Both the position numbers and the translations under genes were made by a program. The notes beneath the pieces were generated by a model, which was not told where the DNA came from, did not search any database, and saw only the letters and a list, made by a program, of their open reading frames with translations. From Mycolicibacterium tusciae (lineage in GTDB: Bacteria > Actinomycetota > Actinomycetes > Mycobacteriales > Mycobacteriaceae): 64,000 bases of DNA. Shown piece by piece: positions 40,379 through 49,147 of this stretch. Each line of letters begins with the position of its first letter. Positions within the stretch are counted from its first letter, which is position 1. The stretch lies in assembly GCF_002086795.1 (NCBI RefSeq), contig NZ_MVIM01000005.1, positions 248,001 through 312,000 on the forward strand. The letters run 5' to 3'.

Positions 40379-41482
40379 GTGAAGCAGAGTACGACGCCGT
40401 CGGTGCTCGATTCGGTTCGAGAGTTGATTCCCGAGATCGCCGCGGCCGCCGCGGCTGTGGACCGACAGCGCGCGGTCCACCCCGAAATGATCGCGCGCCT
40501 TCAGGACACGGGCTACTTCGCGCTGCTGCGACCGCAGGGTTTTGAGAGCGAGGGTGACCCCGACGACTATCTGACCGCCACGCGTGAACTCTCCTCGGCG
40601 TGTATGTCGACCGGCTGGCTGGCCGGATGGCTGGCGATGAACAGCTGGGGACTGTCGGTGCGCAACGAAAGGGTGCAGCAGGACATCTGGGGTGACGAAC
40701 CGCGCACGCTGTTGTGCTCGTCCTACGCCCCGACCGGACGGTTGGAGTCCGTCGACGGCGGGTTCCTGCTATCCGGTCGATGGGTTCGATGCACCGGCGC
40801 GCGGCATGCGACGTGGTTGAGTGCGGCGGCGCTGCGCGTGGGGTCTGACGGCGCCGCCCAGGACTTCATGGCAGTGCTGGTGCCGCAGGCTGACTACGTG
40901 ATCGAGCCGACTTGGAATGGGTTGGGAATGAGGGGGATTGGCGCGGACGACGTCGTCATCTCCGGCGTATTCGTGCCGGAACACCGCGCGTTCAGCTGGC
41001 TGAACTTCGATCCGAACGCTGCGACGAAGCTGCTGGACCGGTTGCCGCAGCCGACGTTGTACACCCTGGCCGGAACCATTCCGCTGCTCGGAGCGGCCCA
41101 ACGAGTGCTGGCAGAGCGGGTGCCGGACTCTTCGGCGCCACTGGATCCGTTCGCGATGGCCCGCACGGACATTGAACTGTCGATGCTTCAGATCAGGCGC
41201 AATCTAGCCGACCTGATGGACCGCGTGCGCGCCGGCGGATATCCGGATGCGGAATTGGTGCTTCGTGCGCGTCGGGACCAGGTGATGGCGTGCGAGCGGG
41301 CGGTCGCGGCGATCCGCACGGTCGTGCACAATCCTGGTCCCCACGCTGATCACGCTCTGCTGGAACGAATCTGGCGTGATGTGCAGACCGCGCAACGCCA
41401 CGTGTCGAGCAATGTGGAGCAGGTACTTTCCGTGGCCGGTCGGTTCGCGATGGGTCTCAACGTGGATGACCTCATCTGGTAG
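40379..41482 (+). CDS. Flavin-dependent monooxygenase, acyl-CoA dehydrogenase fold (HsaA-like)
   Basis: This 367-residue protein reads like HsaA/DszC-type FADH2- or FMNH2-dependent monooxygenases: PEMIARLQDTGYFALLRPQG, SACMSTGWLAGWLAMN (active-site helix region), GRWVRCTGARHATWL and WRDVQTAQRHVSSN near the end. Its substrate is unknown. GTG 40379 (VKQSTTPSVL) is chosen; a TTG ten codons earlier is possible. The start faces its paralogue-like neighbour and its stop lies 6 bp from the convergent IclR gene, so the three probably form one catabolic unit. Confidence 0.82.
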   Translation: MKQSTTPSVLDSVRELIPEIAAAAAAVDRQRAVHPEMIARLQDTGYFALLRPQGFESEGDPDDYLTATRELSSACMSTGWLAGWLAMNSWGLSVRNERVQQDIWGDEPRTLLCSSYAPTGRLESVDGGFLLSGRWVRCTGARHATWLSAAALRVGSDGAAQDFMAVLVPQADYVIEPTWNGLGMRGIGADDVVISGVFVPEHRAFSWLNFDPNAATKLLDRLPQPTLYTLAGTIPLLGAAQRVLAERVPDSSAPLDPFAMARTDIELSMLQIRRNLADLMDRVRAGGYPDAELVLRARRDQVMACERAVAAIRTVVHNPGPHADHALLERIWRDVQTAQRHVSSNVEQVLSVAGRFAMGLNVDDLIW

Positions 41483-41488
41483 CGCGGG

Positions 41489-42343
41489 TCACACCCAGTC
41501 GTCGGACGACAGGGTGCGAAGCACCCGCGACATCATGTCGTCGGTGATGGTCGTGGAATCGGTGTCGTTCCGCGCTGCGGGTGTCGCTCTGCCGATGTGC
41601 TCCGATATGCCTCTTGCCGCGCGCGTGAGGAACGGCGCCATCCGGTTGAGCCAGCGGGCGGGCATCGGGCCGGTGAGGGAGAGACCGGCCACCTCACCGT
41701 CGGCCATTCGGATGGGTGCTGCGACGCTCGACAGGCCCGTGGCCAGTTCCTGGTCGTCGTAGGCGAGTCCGTGCCGGGATCGGATCAGTGCCAGCTCCCG
41801 GTGCAGTGTCGGCAGGTCGGCGATGGTCGCCGGGGTTCGCTTGGGGAGCGGATCGGTCAGGATCGCGTCGACGTCCTCGGCCGACAGTGTGGCCAGCATC
41901 GCCTTGCCCAGCGCGCTGGCGTGGGCGGGGGTGCGGCCCGCGACGCGTGTCGGAATCGCGACATCGCCGCTGCCACCGACCTTGTCGAGATAGACGACGT
42001 CCGCTCCCAGCAGCACGCCGAGATGTACGACGAGGGATGTGTCGGCGGCAAGACGTCTGAGCACCGGCGACGCGGCGCCGCGCAACTCGGAGTGATCGAC
42101 GGCGCGATTCGCCGAGAGAGACGACGCCGCAAGGCAATAACCGTCCGGCCCGCGGGTGAGCAACCCCGTCGCGTGCAGTTGATTGAGGATGCGGTGTGTC
42201 GACGAGCGCGGCAGGCCGGTGTGGGCGGCCACGTCGTCGAGGCGTAGCTGCTTTCCGGCGCGGTCGAACGAGTTGATGATCAACGCGACCCGCGCCACCA
42301 TCGACGCCGGCGCGTCGGACGCACTGTTCGCAGGACCGGCCAA
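41489..42343 (-). CDS. IclR-family transcriptional regulator
   Basis: This 284-residue IclR protein has an N-terminal winged HTH (DDVAAHTGLPRSSTHRILNQL) and an effector-binding domain (about residues 90-255: RVAGRTPAHASALGKAMLA). The start is TTG 42343 with GGGAGGGGCC just upstream. IclR regulators commonly control adjacent aromatic or acyl catabolism, here probably the two flavoproteins (inference from position). Confidence 0.88.
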   Translation of the reverse strand: MAGPANSASDAPASMVARVALIINSFDRAGKQLRLDDVAAHTGLPRSSTHRILNQLHATGLLTRGPDGYCLAASSLSANRAVDHSELRGAASPVLRRLAADTSLVVHLGVLLGADVVYLDKVGGSGDVAIPTRVAGRTPAHASALGKAMLATLSAEDVDAILTDPLPKRTPATIADLPTLHRELALIRSRHGLAYDDQELATGLSSVAAPIRMADGEVAGLSLTGPMPARWLNRMAPFLTRAARGISEHIGRATPAARNDTDSTTITDDMMSRVLRTLSSDDWV

Positions 42344-42396
42344 GGCCCCTCCCGTGTCGCGGTTGAGTCACTTCACTGTAGGTGGCAGAAAAACAA

Positions 42397-42424
42397 TCGG
42401 CCCCTTGCACGGGCAAGGGGCCGA
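42397..42424 (-). terminator. Rho-independent terminator of histidine phosphatase gene
   Basis: A 12-bp perfect stem (TCGGCCCCTTGC with its complement, loop ACGG) followed on the minus strand by TTGTTTTTCTG. It begins 11 bp after the stop of the minus-strand phosphatase gene. Confidence 0.85.
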
Positions 42425-42434
42425 CTGCTCTCAT

Positions 42435-43913
42435 TTACGCCGCGTTGCTTTGCGAACCTCCGCCGTCGCCATCACCGGAACCGGGGCTGCCGCTGTTGGC
42501 CCCGGCATCACCGGTGGTGCCGGGGCCGGACGTCCCGGATGACGTGCTCTCAGCTGTCTTGCCGGGTTTCCGGATGATGCTCGTGAGGGCGTCCTTGATC
42601 CCCGAGAGCTGGCCGCGGTTCCCGTTGCGGGCAGGGCGCGTGCCGAGGGTCCCCGGCACGGACTTGGCACCGTCGCTGGCCTCGTCAGCGTCGACCGCCT
42701 CCGACTTCTTGGTGGAGCTGCGCGGCTTCGCGCCGAACGAACTCGTGACAGCAGAGACGCGCGCTGCGATGTCGGTGGATTCCGCGGTCTGCGAGTTGCC
42801 CGTCGTCGCTGCGACCGAGGCGACCTGGCTGTGCACGGCCGGGGTGTTTCCGGTGTCGCCCGACTCGGCAGGTTGCGACGTCAGCTTGCCGATCTCGTTG
42901 GTGATCTTGGTGGTGACGGCGCGCCTGAACTTGGCGAACGAGAACTGCGTGTCCGCGGCGCCGCCCTTGACCGCGCTCAGGATCGTCCTGACGTCCCCGG
43001 TGGCGAACGCATCGGCGACATCATTGAAAGTCGCGTCCAGCTGACGCGTCAAGGTGCGCTGCTGAAGGGCGATTTCGGCTTCGAGCGTGGGTTCAGGGCT
43101 GAACCGCTGCCCATTCCAATCGACCAACGTCCAGCCGTCTTCGTTGTTGCCCTCGATGACGACGTAATCGGTGTTGCCCAACGCAGCCGTCTGCAGCAGC
43201 TGCAGCTTCTGGATCGGGGTCAGGTTGTCCACGTTCATCATCGTCCAGAACATGATGGTGCCGCCGTGCGAGTACACGATCACGTTGCGGTCGCCGTTGT
43301 CGTACATGGTCTGCAGCGCACCGTCGACCCTGGCGTCGAACACATACCCGTTGAGTCCGTCCGTACCCGGCATGACGGTGCCCTTGTTGAAACGGTCCAC
43401 CGGGATCTGTGGAATGACGCCAGGCAGTGCCCACCCGATCGGGTACAGCCCGTACCCACGCGAGGCGTTGGCCTCCGGGGTGCCCTCGAAGACGCCGGCC
43501 TCGATCTCTTGAAGGCCGGGCAGTACCTGTACCGGCAGGCCCAGGTACTCCGACATCGGGGCCGCCGTGAGCTGGGTCCGCACCATCGTCGATGCATAGA
43601 TGGCGTCGTAGTTGTTGCCGCCGAGTCGATCGACCACATCTTCAGCCTGCTGCTGACCCAACGGGGTGAGCACCGGTCCCGGGGTCGACGTGTCGATCAG
43701 TCCGGAGGCGTTGCCCTCGGATTGACCGTGGCGGACGAAAGTCACCCGCATCGACTCGGCCGCCGAGGCGGGCACCGCCGCGCCGATGAGCATGGCGATT
43801 GCGGCCACAACGACGCCGAGGATCCGGTACATCGCCGTTCTGCGCTGACGCCCTGGCAACCTCACTCGTGTTCGTGAACTCGCCTGGATGGCGCCTTCAG
43901 ACGCACCGTTCAT
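42435..43913 (-). CDS. Secreted histidine phosphatase with long C-terminal tail
   Basis: This 492-residue exported protein has a hydrophobic signal core (ILGVVVAAIAMLIGAAVPAS, cleavage near ASA-AES), a histidine phosphatase domain (MRVTFVRHGQSEGN with the phospho-accepting His; IVYSHGGTIMFW with the second His; residues about 50-300), then a roughly 170-residue Ser/Thr/Gly-rich tail. ATG 43913 is supported by GGGAGGAA seven bases upstream, giving a 27-residue n-region before the alternative ATG 43832, which lacks a ribosome site. Its natural substrate is unknown. Confidence 0.85.
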   Translation of the reverse strand: MNGASEGAIQASSRTRVRLPGRQRRTAMYRILGVVVAAIAMLIGAAVPASAAESMRVTFVRHGQSEGNASGLIDTSTPGPVLTPLGQQQAEDVVDRLGGNNYDAIYASTMVRTQLTAAPMSEYLGLPVQVLPGLQEIEAGVFEGTPEANASRGYGLYPIGWALPGVIPQIPVDRFNKGTVMPGTDGLNGYVFDARVDGALQTMYDNGDRNVIVYSHGGTIMFWTMMNVDNLTPIQKLQLLQTAALGNTDYVVIEGNNEDGWTLVDWNGQRFSPEPTLEAEIALQQRTLTRQLDATFNDVADAFATGDVRTILSAVKGGAADTQFSFAKFRRAVTTKITNEIGKLTSQPAESGDTGNTPAVHSQVASVAATTGNSQTAESTDIAARVSAVTSSFGAKPRSSTKKSEAVDADEASDGAKSVPGTLGTRPARNGNRGQLSGIKDALTSIIRKPGKTAESTSSGTSGPGTTGDAGANSGSPGSGDGDGGGSQSNAA

Positions 43914-44063
43914 TGAACAATTCCTCCCGCCGTTGGTGTGGACAGCTCACGGTGAACGGAAGGTGAACACGGGACAACCCGCAATCTCATTCAGCGGGAC
44001 TTGCCGTCGGGGTGGGACAGTTATGCGGTGGTCAGGCGCGGTGTCGACGAGCGTCTGGAGCGT

Positions 44064-44091
44064 TCCTTATGAGCGCCCCCGGCAGGATTCG
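44064..44091. repeat. Left copy of 28-bp direct repeat flanking IS481 element
   Basis: This stretch is identical over 28 bp to 45450-45477. It contains 17 bp (GCCCCCGGCAGGATTCG) of the 3' end of tRNA-Arg, i.e. part of the att core. It is either a long target duplication or the product of recombination between att-like sequences. Confidence 0.85.
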
Positions 44092-45449
44092 GGTGATGGT
44101 TGACGGATTGGTGTCGGTTGATCCTTGACACTCATTGTTGTGTTTTACGGGTGTGCGCTGGTGCGCAACGCCCTCTTGTTTCTTACCTCTCCGGCGCTGC
44201 GTCGGGCGGCGGTCTTGACCAGAATGTCGCCGATGTAGAAGCGCAGAAGCTGACCGTCGACGTGGACATCGCAACGCGAACCCGCGTAATGCAGTCCCAA
44301 GCTGACCTGCTGCCAGGACACGCACACCACACCGTTGGTGGTAACCCGACGGCTGACCCAGTCCGAACCACTGCGCTCGCCCCCCAGACTCTCGGGGCCC
44401 GGTGTGGCCACCGCCGGCTCGATCGCCTCGGCCCGGCCGGTGAACCGCGAACTTGGCGTCGCCATCTGCAATCCCTGGTGCGGACGTGTGCTGTTGTAGA
44501 AGGCGACCCACTCATCGAGGGCCTGCTGGGCGACTTTCAAGTTCTTGAACGGCGCTCGGCCACTGAGGAACTCGGTGCGCAGGCTGCGATGGAACCGCTC
44601 GATCTTGCCCGTCGTGGTCGGGCTACGCGGCTGGGTCAACAGATGCTCGATCCCCTGCTGACGACAGATCGCATCAAAAAGCACCTCGACCGGCGGATGG
44701 TTGAACCGACCGGTGAACACCTTGCCGTTATCGGTCAAGATCTGCCCGGGCGCACCATAGGTCCCCAGCGCCGCCCGCAGTCCGTCGCACACCGCCCTGG
44801 TGCGCTCGCGAGCCATCAACGCCGCGCATACGCACATCCGAGAGTGGTCATCGATCCCGGTCAACGCCTTAGCGCTGGTGCCATCGGCCAACGGGAACCC
44901 GCCCACAACGTCCATCTGCCACAACTCCATCGCGGCGGCGCGTTCCCACCGTTTCCACTTGCGCGACCGCCGATCCCGCAGATGCAGATCGATCATCTGC
45001 GCCCGCACCAACGCCCGATACACCGCCGACTCCGAGGGCGCCGGCCCCACCCCACGCTTGGCCAGCTCGAACACCAACCGCCGCGGCCCCCAATACGGCC
45101 GCGAGCGACGCAACTCCAACACAGCCGCCTCAACCTCAGCTGACATCTGATGCGGACACGACGCCGGCCGATGCGATCGATCGACCAACCCGTCCAAACC
45201 TTCGGCCTCATACCGGGCCAACCAGGTGTGCAGCGTCTGCCGCGACACCCCCACCTTCGAAGCGACCTGCGAAATCGACAACCCGTCGCTGATCACCGCT
45301 AACACGGCCTGATACCTCTGCTCGGCCACGCTCAACTCCCTCATTCAGGGAGTGTCAAGGATCAACCGAAGCAACTGTCAAGCATCAGCCGAAACACTGT
45401 CAGGCATCAACCGAAGCAGAAATGGCAACCATCAGCCGAAGCAATACAT
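44092..45449 (-). mobile_element. IS481-family insertion element
   Basis: A single-transposase element of about 1.36 kb. Inner terminal repeats are a 20-bp perfect inverted pair, TCGGTTGATCCTTGACACTC at 44114-44133 and its complement at 45350-45369. Outside these, further degenerate copies of the same motif follow (about four on the right to 45440, two on the left), resembling multiple transposase-binding sites. Its exact outer ends are therefore uncertain. Confidence 0.8.
44145..45344 (-). CDS. IS481-family DDE transposase
   Basis: A 399-residue transposase with an N-terminal HTH pair (ISQVASKVGVSRQTLHTWLARY) and an rve-type integrase core: catalytic Asp in ELWQMDVVG, Asp in ILTDNGKVF and Glu in TTGKIERFHRSL, the latter 35-residue-type spacing to the second Asp. 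All catalytic residues are intact and the gene is unbroken, so the element could be active. It has a C-terminal extension typical of the family. Confidence 0.93.
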   Translation of the reverse strand: MRELSVAEQRYQAVLAVISDGLSISQVASKVGVSRQTLHTWLARYEAEGLDGLVDRSHRPASCPHQMSAEVEAAVLELRRSRPYWGPRRLVFELAKRGVGPAPSESAVYRALVRAQMIDLHLRDRRSRKWKRWERAAAMELWQMDVVGGFPLADGTSAKALTGIDDHSRMCVCAALMARERTRAVCDGLRAALGTYGAPGQILTDNGKVFTGRFNHPPVEVLFDAICRQQGIEHLLTQPRSPTTTGKIERFHRSLRTEFLSGRAPFKNLKVAQQALDEWVAFYNSTRPHQGLQMATPSSRFTGRAEAIEPAVATPGPESLGGERSGSDWVSRRVTTNGVVCVSWQQVSLGLHYAGSRCDVHVDGQLLRFYIGDILVKTAARRSAGEVRNKRALRTSAHP

Positions 45450-45460
45450 CCTTATGAGCG

Positions 45461-45479
45461 CCCCCGGCAGGATTCGAAT
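45461..45479. repeat. attL of the integrative element
   Basis: The 19-bp core GCCCCCGGCAGGATTCGAA is identical to 61253-61271 in the tRNA-Arg gene. To the left lies host sequence (plus the IS481 element); to the right the sequence no longer matches tRNA. Only the 3' end of the tRNA is present here, as expected for the left junction of an element that carries its own tRNA end. Confidence 0.88.
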
Positions 45480-45599
45480 TTGCCGATCAGCACCGCGCAA
45501 TCCTGCCGGTGACCACCACGAACTTGCCCGTACCTGCATTTACCAGCGGATATCGCCTTTGCGAACTGCGAGGTTCTGTCGGGTTCCTATAGGATGACT

Positions 45600-45619
45600 A
45601 TTGCACGGAGATTGCACGG
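45600..45619 (+). promoter_or_regulatory. Candidate integrase arm-binding repeats
   Basis: A tandem direct repeat ATTGCACGG-AG-ATTGCACGG lies just upstream of the integrase start. A similar GCACG pair with the same 11-bp period occurs at the other end (61208-61219), as arm-type sites of tyrosine integrases would. Confidence 0.4.
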
Positions 45620-45634
45620 CGACGGGAGTGGAGC

Positions 45635-46798
45635 ATGGCAGGACAGCGGGCGGCCGCGAAGTCGGAGCGCACGCGGCGGTCGTTCGGGCGGATGCGCCAA
45701 TTGCCCTCGGGCCGGTGGCAGGCGAGCTACCTCCACAACGGCGCGGTCTATAAGGCGCTGGCCACGTTCCCCACCAAGAGCAGCGCGGGTCATTGGTTGC
45801 AGGCCGAGGAGGATCTAATCGACCTCGACCGCCGCCGACCGGGGGAGTGGACACCGCCCGCCGAACGCGCCGCCCGCCGACAGGCCGAGAAGCTGACGTT
45901 GCGCACCTACGCCAACACGTGGCTGGACAACAAGACGAAGCTGGCGCGCCGCACCCGCGACAACTACCGGGGCCACCTCGACAACCACATCCTCCCCGTC
46001 CTCGGCGACCTCGGACTGGCCGAGATCACGCCCGAGCACGTCCGCACGTGGTTCGCCGGGTTGGGCACCGAGCATGACACGCGCAACGCGCAGGCGTACG
46101 CGATCCTCAACGGGGTGTTCAACACCGCCGTGGCCGACGACCTGATCGAGCGCAATCCGTGCCGGATCAAGGGCGCGGCACAGGTGAAGCACGCCAAGCG
46201 CTCGGTGGTGTTGCTCGACGCCGCCCAACTGACCGAGTTGGCGGCGGCGATGCCCGACGACGCGCGCCTGGCCGTGCTGCTGGCCGGGTGGTGCGCGTTG
46301 CGCAAGGGGGAGGTGTTCGCGCTGCGCCGCTGCGACATAGCCGCCGACGGGTCCACCGTTCGCATCGAACGGGCCGTGACGTACCGGGAGGGCAAGTTCG
46401 AGGTGGGGCCGACCAAGACGCGCGAGTCGCGGCGCGTGGTGTCGGTGCCGCCGCACGTTCGGCCCGCCGTTGTGGACCACCTCGCGCGCCACGTCGGCGA
46501 GGGGGACGAGGCGCTGGTGTTCACCGAACCGTCCACCGGATCGTTCGCCGGGGAGAAGCGGTTCCGCACGGCGTGGGAGGCCGCGCGCGAGGCAATCGGG
46601 CAGCCGCAGTTGCATTTCCACGACCTGCGCCATGCGGGTGGCGTGATGGCCGCGCAGGCGGGCGCAACGCTGCGCGAAGTGATGGACCGGCTCGGCCACA
46701 CCTCGCCGAACATGGCCATGCGCTACCAACACACCGCCGAAGGACGTGCCGCCGCGCTTGCCGACAAACTTTCCGCGCTAGCCGCGACAAACCCGTAA
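45635..46798 (+). CDS. int: Tyrosine-type site-specific integrase
   Basis: This 387-residue phage-type integrase has an N-terminal arm-binding region with RMRQLPSGRWQASYLHNG, a SAM-like core-binding domain (about 85-190: TLRTYANTWLDNKTKLARRT) and a catalytic domain with Arg in GWCALRKGEVFAL, His-x-x-Arg in FHDLRHAGG, His in RLGHTS and the nucleophile Tyr in MRYQHTAEGR. All key residues are present. Start ATG 45635 follows GGGAGTGGAG. It lies 155 bp from attL, as expected for the enzyme that recombines the tRNA-Arg site. Confidence 0.96.
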   Translation: MAGQRAAAKSERTRRSFGRMRQLPSGRWQASYLHNGAVYKALATFPTKSSAGHWLQAEEDLIDLDRRRPGEWTPPAERAARRQAEKLTLRTYANTWLDNKTKLARRTRDNYRGHLDNHILPVLGDLGLAEITPEHVRTWFAGLGTEHDTRNAQAYAILNGVFNTAVADDLIERNPCRIKGAAQVKHAKRSVVLLDAAQLTELAAAMPDDARLAVLLAGWCALRKGEVFALRRCDIAADGSTVRIERAVTYREGKFEVGPTKTRESRRVVSVPPHVRPAVVDHLARHVGEGDEALVFTEPSTGSFAGEKRFRTAWEAAREAIGQPQLHFHDLRHAGGVMAAQAGATLREVMDRLGHTSPNMAMRYQHTAEGRAAALADKLSALAATNP

Positions 46799-46811
46799 AC
46801 GTCGGGAAACT
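46792..46811 (+). repeat. 20-bp element repeat, copy 1 (CCCGTAAACGTCGGGAAACT)
   Basis: It overlaps the integrase stop codon. The same 20 bp occur inverted at 54421-54440, and 15-18 bp of it at 49638-49655. The CCCG/CGGG ends can pair around TAAACGT. All copies lie at gene ends or in gaps within the integrative element. Confidence 0.8.
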
Positions 46812-46983
46812 AAACTCCAACGCGCACAACCTAATTCGTTCGGCGTGTTCCGCGCGGAATGTGGCGAAACCCCGCGAACCCGCGCTATATTTGCGGCGTT
46901 ACAGCGCGGGATTGGCCCGCCATGACCCGAGGCGTCCAACCCGGCCTCCTCGGATTACGGCGAGGTCAGAGGAGAGACCCGAA

Positions 46984-47208
46984 GTGTCCACCCGCACAAC
47001 CACACCCACCCCCGAGTACGAATCGCTGCGATCTGCCGCCGCGCGCACCGGCTACTCGGTGTTCACGTTCCGCGAGAAGATCGCCAGCGGCGAGCTGCCC
47101 GCCTACCGGATCAGCGACAAGCCGGGCAGCGCGATGCGCGTCAAAGTCGCCGATGTCAACGCGCTGCTGCGCCCGGTCATTCCTGTGGAGATTCAGGCCG
47201 CGCGGTGA
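46984..47208 (+). CDS. xis: Excisionase-like helix-turn-helix protein
   Basis: A 74-residue MerR/Xis-type winged HTH: SLRSAAARTGYSVFTFREKI followed by GELPAYRISDKPGSAMRVKV and DVNALL, the usual pattern of actinobacterial excisionases. GTG 46984 has AGGAGAG eight bases upstream. Its place directly after int suggests it directs excision. The 185-bp gap before it contains a perfect 12-bp palindrome TTCCGCGCGGAA (46848-46859) that could be a regulatory site. Confidence 0.75.
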   Translation: MSTRTTTPTPEYESLRSAAARTGYSVFTFREKIASGELPAYRISDKPGSAMRVKVADVNALLRPVIPVEIQAAR

Positions 47209-47344
47209 GTGGCCACACATTAAAACTCAACGCGCACATACCCGTAACGCAGTGATGCCGCACCAGCCGCGTGCTTGGCTTCGCCCGCGATGTGCCGGTG
47301 CGGCACCACTTCCAAGGACTCCCCATCGCCGCGAAGTAGGAGAC

Positions 47345-49108
47345 ATGACCGAGAATACCTCCCCGACTGGCAAGCAGGCCGGCGCCACCGATGAGGCCAC
47401 CGCCATCAACGGTCACCGCAGCCGTGCCGACGCCCTCCTCGCCGCCATGCCCGCCGACTTCGGCAAGGCCACCGCCCGGGGGCGGGCCGACGATGCGCCG
47501 CCCGCCGCCGAGGACGATGGCAAGACCGACGTAAACGGTCTGCGCCCCGGCGACGAGGGGTACCAGCCGTTCAACACCCGGGGCGCCAACGCCAAGCACG
47601 CCACCGCTGCGAAGGCGCAGGAGGCCAGCGAGAAACGGCTGAAACGGTGGGCGTCTCGCCGCTACCCGGTGTCGATTCTCGACGGGCGCACCGAGCCGTG
47701 GGCGCGCGCAATCGCCGCCGACATCGCGCGCCGCAACGCCGGGCGCGATCCGGTCAAGGACGCGCCGGACGTGATGTTCAGCGGGGACAAGGCGGTGAAG
47801 GTGGGCGCGACCGACGCCCACCCCACCGCGATGCCGGAACTGACGCCCGAAGAGATCGGCGCGTTGAAGATCGAGGCGGCGGCGATCCGCGAGTACCACC
47901 GGGCACAGGTGCGCCGGAAGGCTGCGGCGATGGCGACCCCGCGCCACCCCCTGGCCGAGGTCATCCGCCACGTCTCCGACATGGCCAACGACCCGCCGAC
48001 CGGCACCCTCATCGACGGGCTGATCTACGAGCAGACGGTCACTCACTGGGTCGGCGACGGCGGCACCTACAAGACGTTCACCGTGCTCGCACTGGCGTGC
48101 TCGGTGGCGGCGGGCCGCGACTTCACCCACCAACTCAAGGTGCCGCAGAAGCACTCGGTGCTGTACTTCTGCGCCGAGCGCCGCCACTACGGCATGGGCG
48201 CGGATGTCGCCGCGTGGTGCCAGCGCGCCGGGCTCGACATCGCCAGCCTGGACCTCCTCGGTTGGGACGACGTGGTGCAATTGGCCGACGACGAGTGGAT
48301 GGCCGAGTTGGTCGAGTTCGTGAAGGCGCGGGGCATCAAACTCATCGTGTTCGACACCCAGCGCAAGGCCACCAGGGGCATCGAGGAGAACTCGTCCACC
48401 GACATCGGCGCGGCGCTGGCCAACGCCCAGAAGTTGGCGATGGAGGCGAACGCGGCGGTCATCGTCATCCACCACACCGCGCGCGGCCAGGACCACGCCC
48501 GAGGGTCCAGCGTGGGGCGGGACGACACCGACGCGACGGTGGTGCAGAAGGCGACCGGCCCGAACGAGGCCGAGTTCGTCATCGACAAGCACAAATCCGA
48601 GGCCACCGGCACGCGCTACCCGGTGAAGGTCGAGAAGGTGGCCGGGACGATGCCGCCCACCGAGGGCCGAGCCGGGTACGGCTACACGACCCTGGTGGCC
48701 ACCGCGCGCGACCCGCTGACGATGAACGAGACCGCCGACAAGGTGGCGGCGGCGCTGGCCCAAGACGACAAGATTCTGGTGGCGGTCGTCAACGACGCCG
48801 ACGACGGCCCGCTGTCGCCTGCGGAGGTGACCCGCCGCGCCCAGGCGCGCGGGTGCGAACTCGGCAAGGACGCGGTGGGCACGCACCTCGCGCGGTTGGC
48901 CAAGGACAACTACGGGCGTCTGGTGACCCAGCACGTCAACCCGACCAACGGGCGGCGCACCTACTCGCCGAAGTCGGCTCCGCCCGACGCCGACGACACC
49001 GCCGACGTGAGCGCCGAGGTGGTGGACCTGGCGACACGGCGGCGCGGTGGGAAGTCGTCGCAGAAGGCCACCCCGAAGTCGCCGGAGACGCCGCCGCCGA
49101 CCGACTGA
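47345..49108 (+). CDS. RepA/RecA-like P-loop ATPase (replication protein candidate)
   Basis: A 587-residue protein with a disordered N-terminal 90 residues, a charged mid region, and a RecA-fold ATPase core starting near residue 220: Walker A-like VGDGGTYKTFT, Walker B IKLIVFDTQ and AAVIVIHHTARGQDHARGSS (motif with conserved His and the GxSS segment of RepA-type helicases). The C-terminal part holds a winged-helix-like region (LSPAEVTRRAQARG). Such proteins drive replication in actinobacterial plasmids and satellites. ATG 47345 follows TAGGAGA closely. A 9-bp inverted repeat (47257-47265 / 47297-47305) lies in its leader. Confidence 0.82.
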   Translation: MTENTSPTGKQAGATDEATAINGHRSRADALLAAMPADFGKATARGRADDAPPAAEDDGKTDVNGLRPGDEGYQPFNTRGANAKHATAAKAQEASEKRLKRWASRRYPVSILDGRTEPWARAIAADIARRNAGRDPVKDAPDVMFSGDKAVKVGATDAHPTAMPELTPEEIGALKIEAAAIREYHRAQVRRKAAAMATPRHPLAEVIRHVSDMANDPPTGTLIDGLIYEQTVTHWVGDGGTYKTFTVLALACSVAAGRDFTHQLKVPQKHSVLYFCAERRHYGMGADVAAWCQRAGLDIASLDLLGWDDVVQLADDEWMAELVEFVKARGIKLIVFDTQRKATRGIEENSSTDIGAALANAQKLAMEANAAVIVIHHTARGQDHARGSSVGRDDTDATVVQKATGPNEAEFVIDKHKSEATGTRYPVKVEKVAGTMPPTEGRAGYGYTTLVATARDPLTMNETADKVAAALAQDDKILVAVVNDADDGPLSPAEVTRRAQARGCELGKDAVGTHLARLAKDNYGRLVTQHVNPTNGRRTYSPKSAPPDADDTADVSAEVVDLATRRRGGKSSQKATPKSPETPPPTD

Positions 49109-49147
49109 GCGCGCAGCAAACATGCGGTCAGAGCGTCGACGTCAAAC

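Noticed and set aside
44064..44091. Second tRNA gene fragment as functional tRNA
   Set aside because: Only the 3' end sequence is present, without anticodon arm or 5' acceptor strand.
47177..49123. Minus-strand frame of about 650 codons opposite the RepA-like gene
   Set aside because: The plus strand has the ATPase motifs and ribosome site; the antisense product is repetitive and Val/Arg/His-rich.
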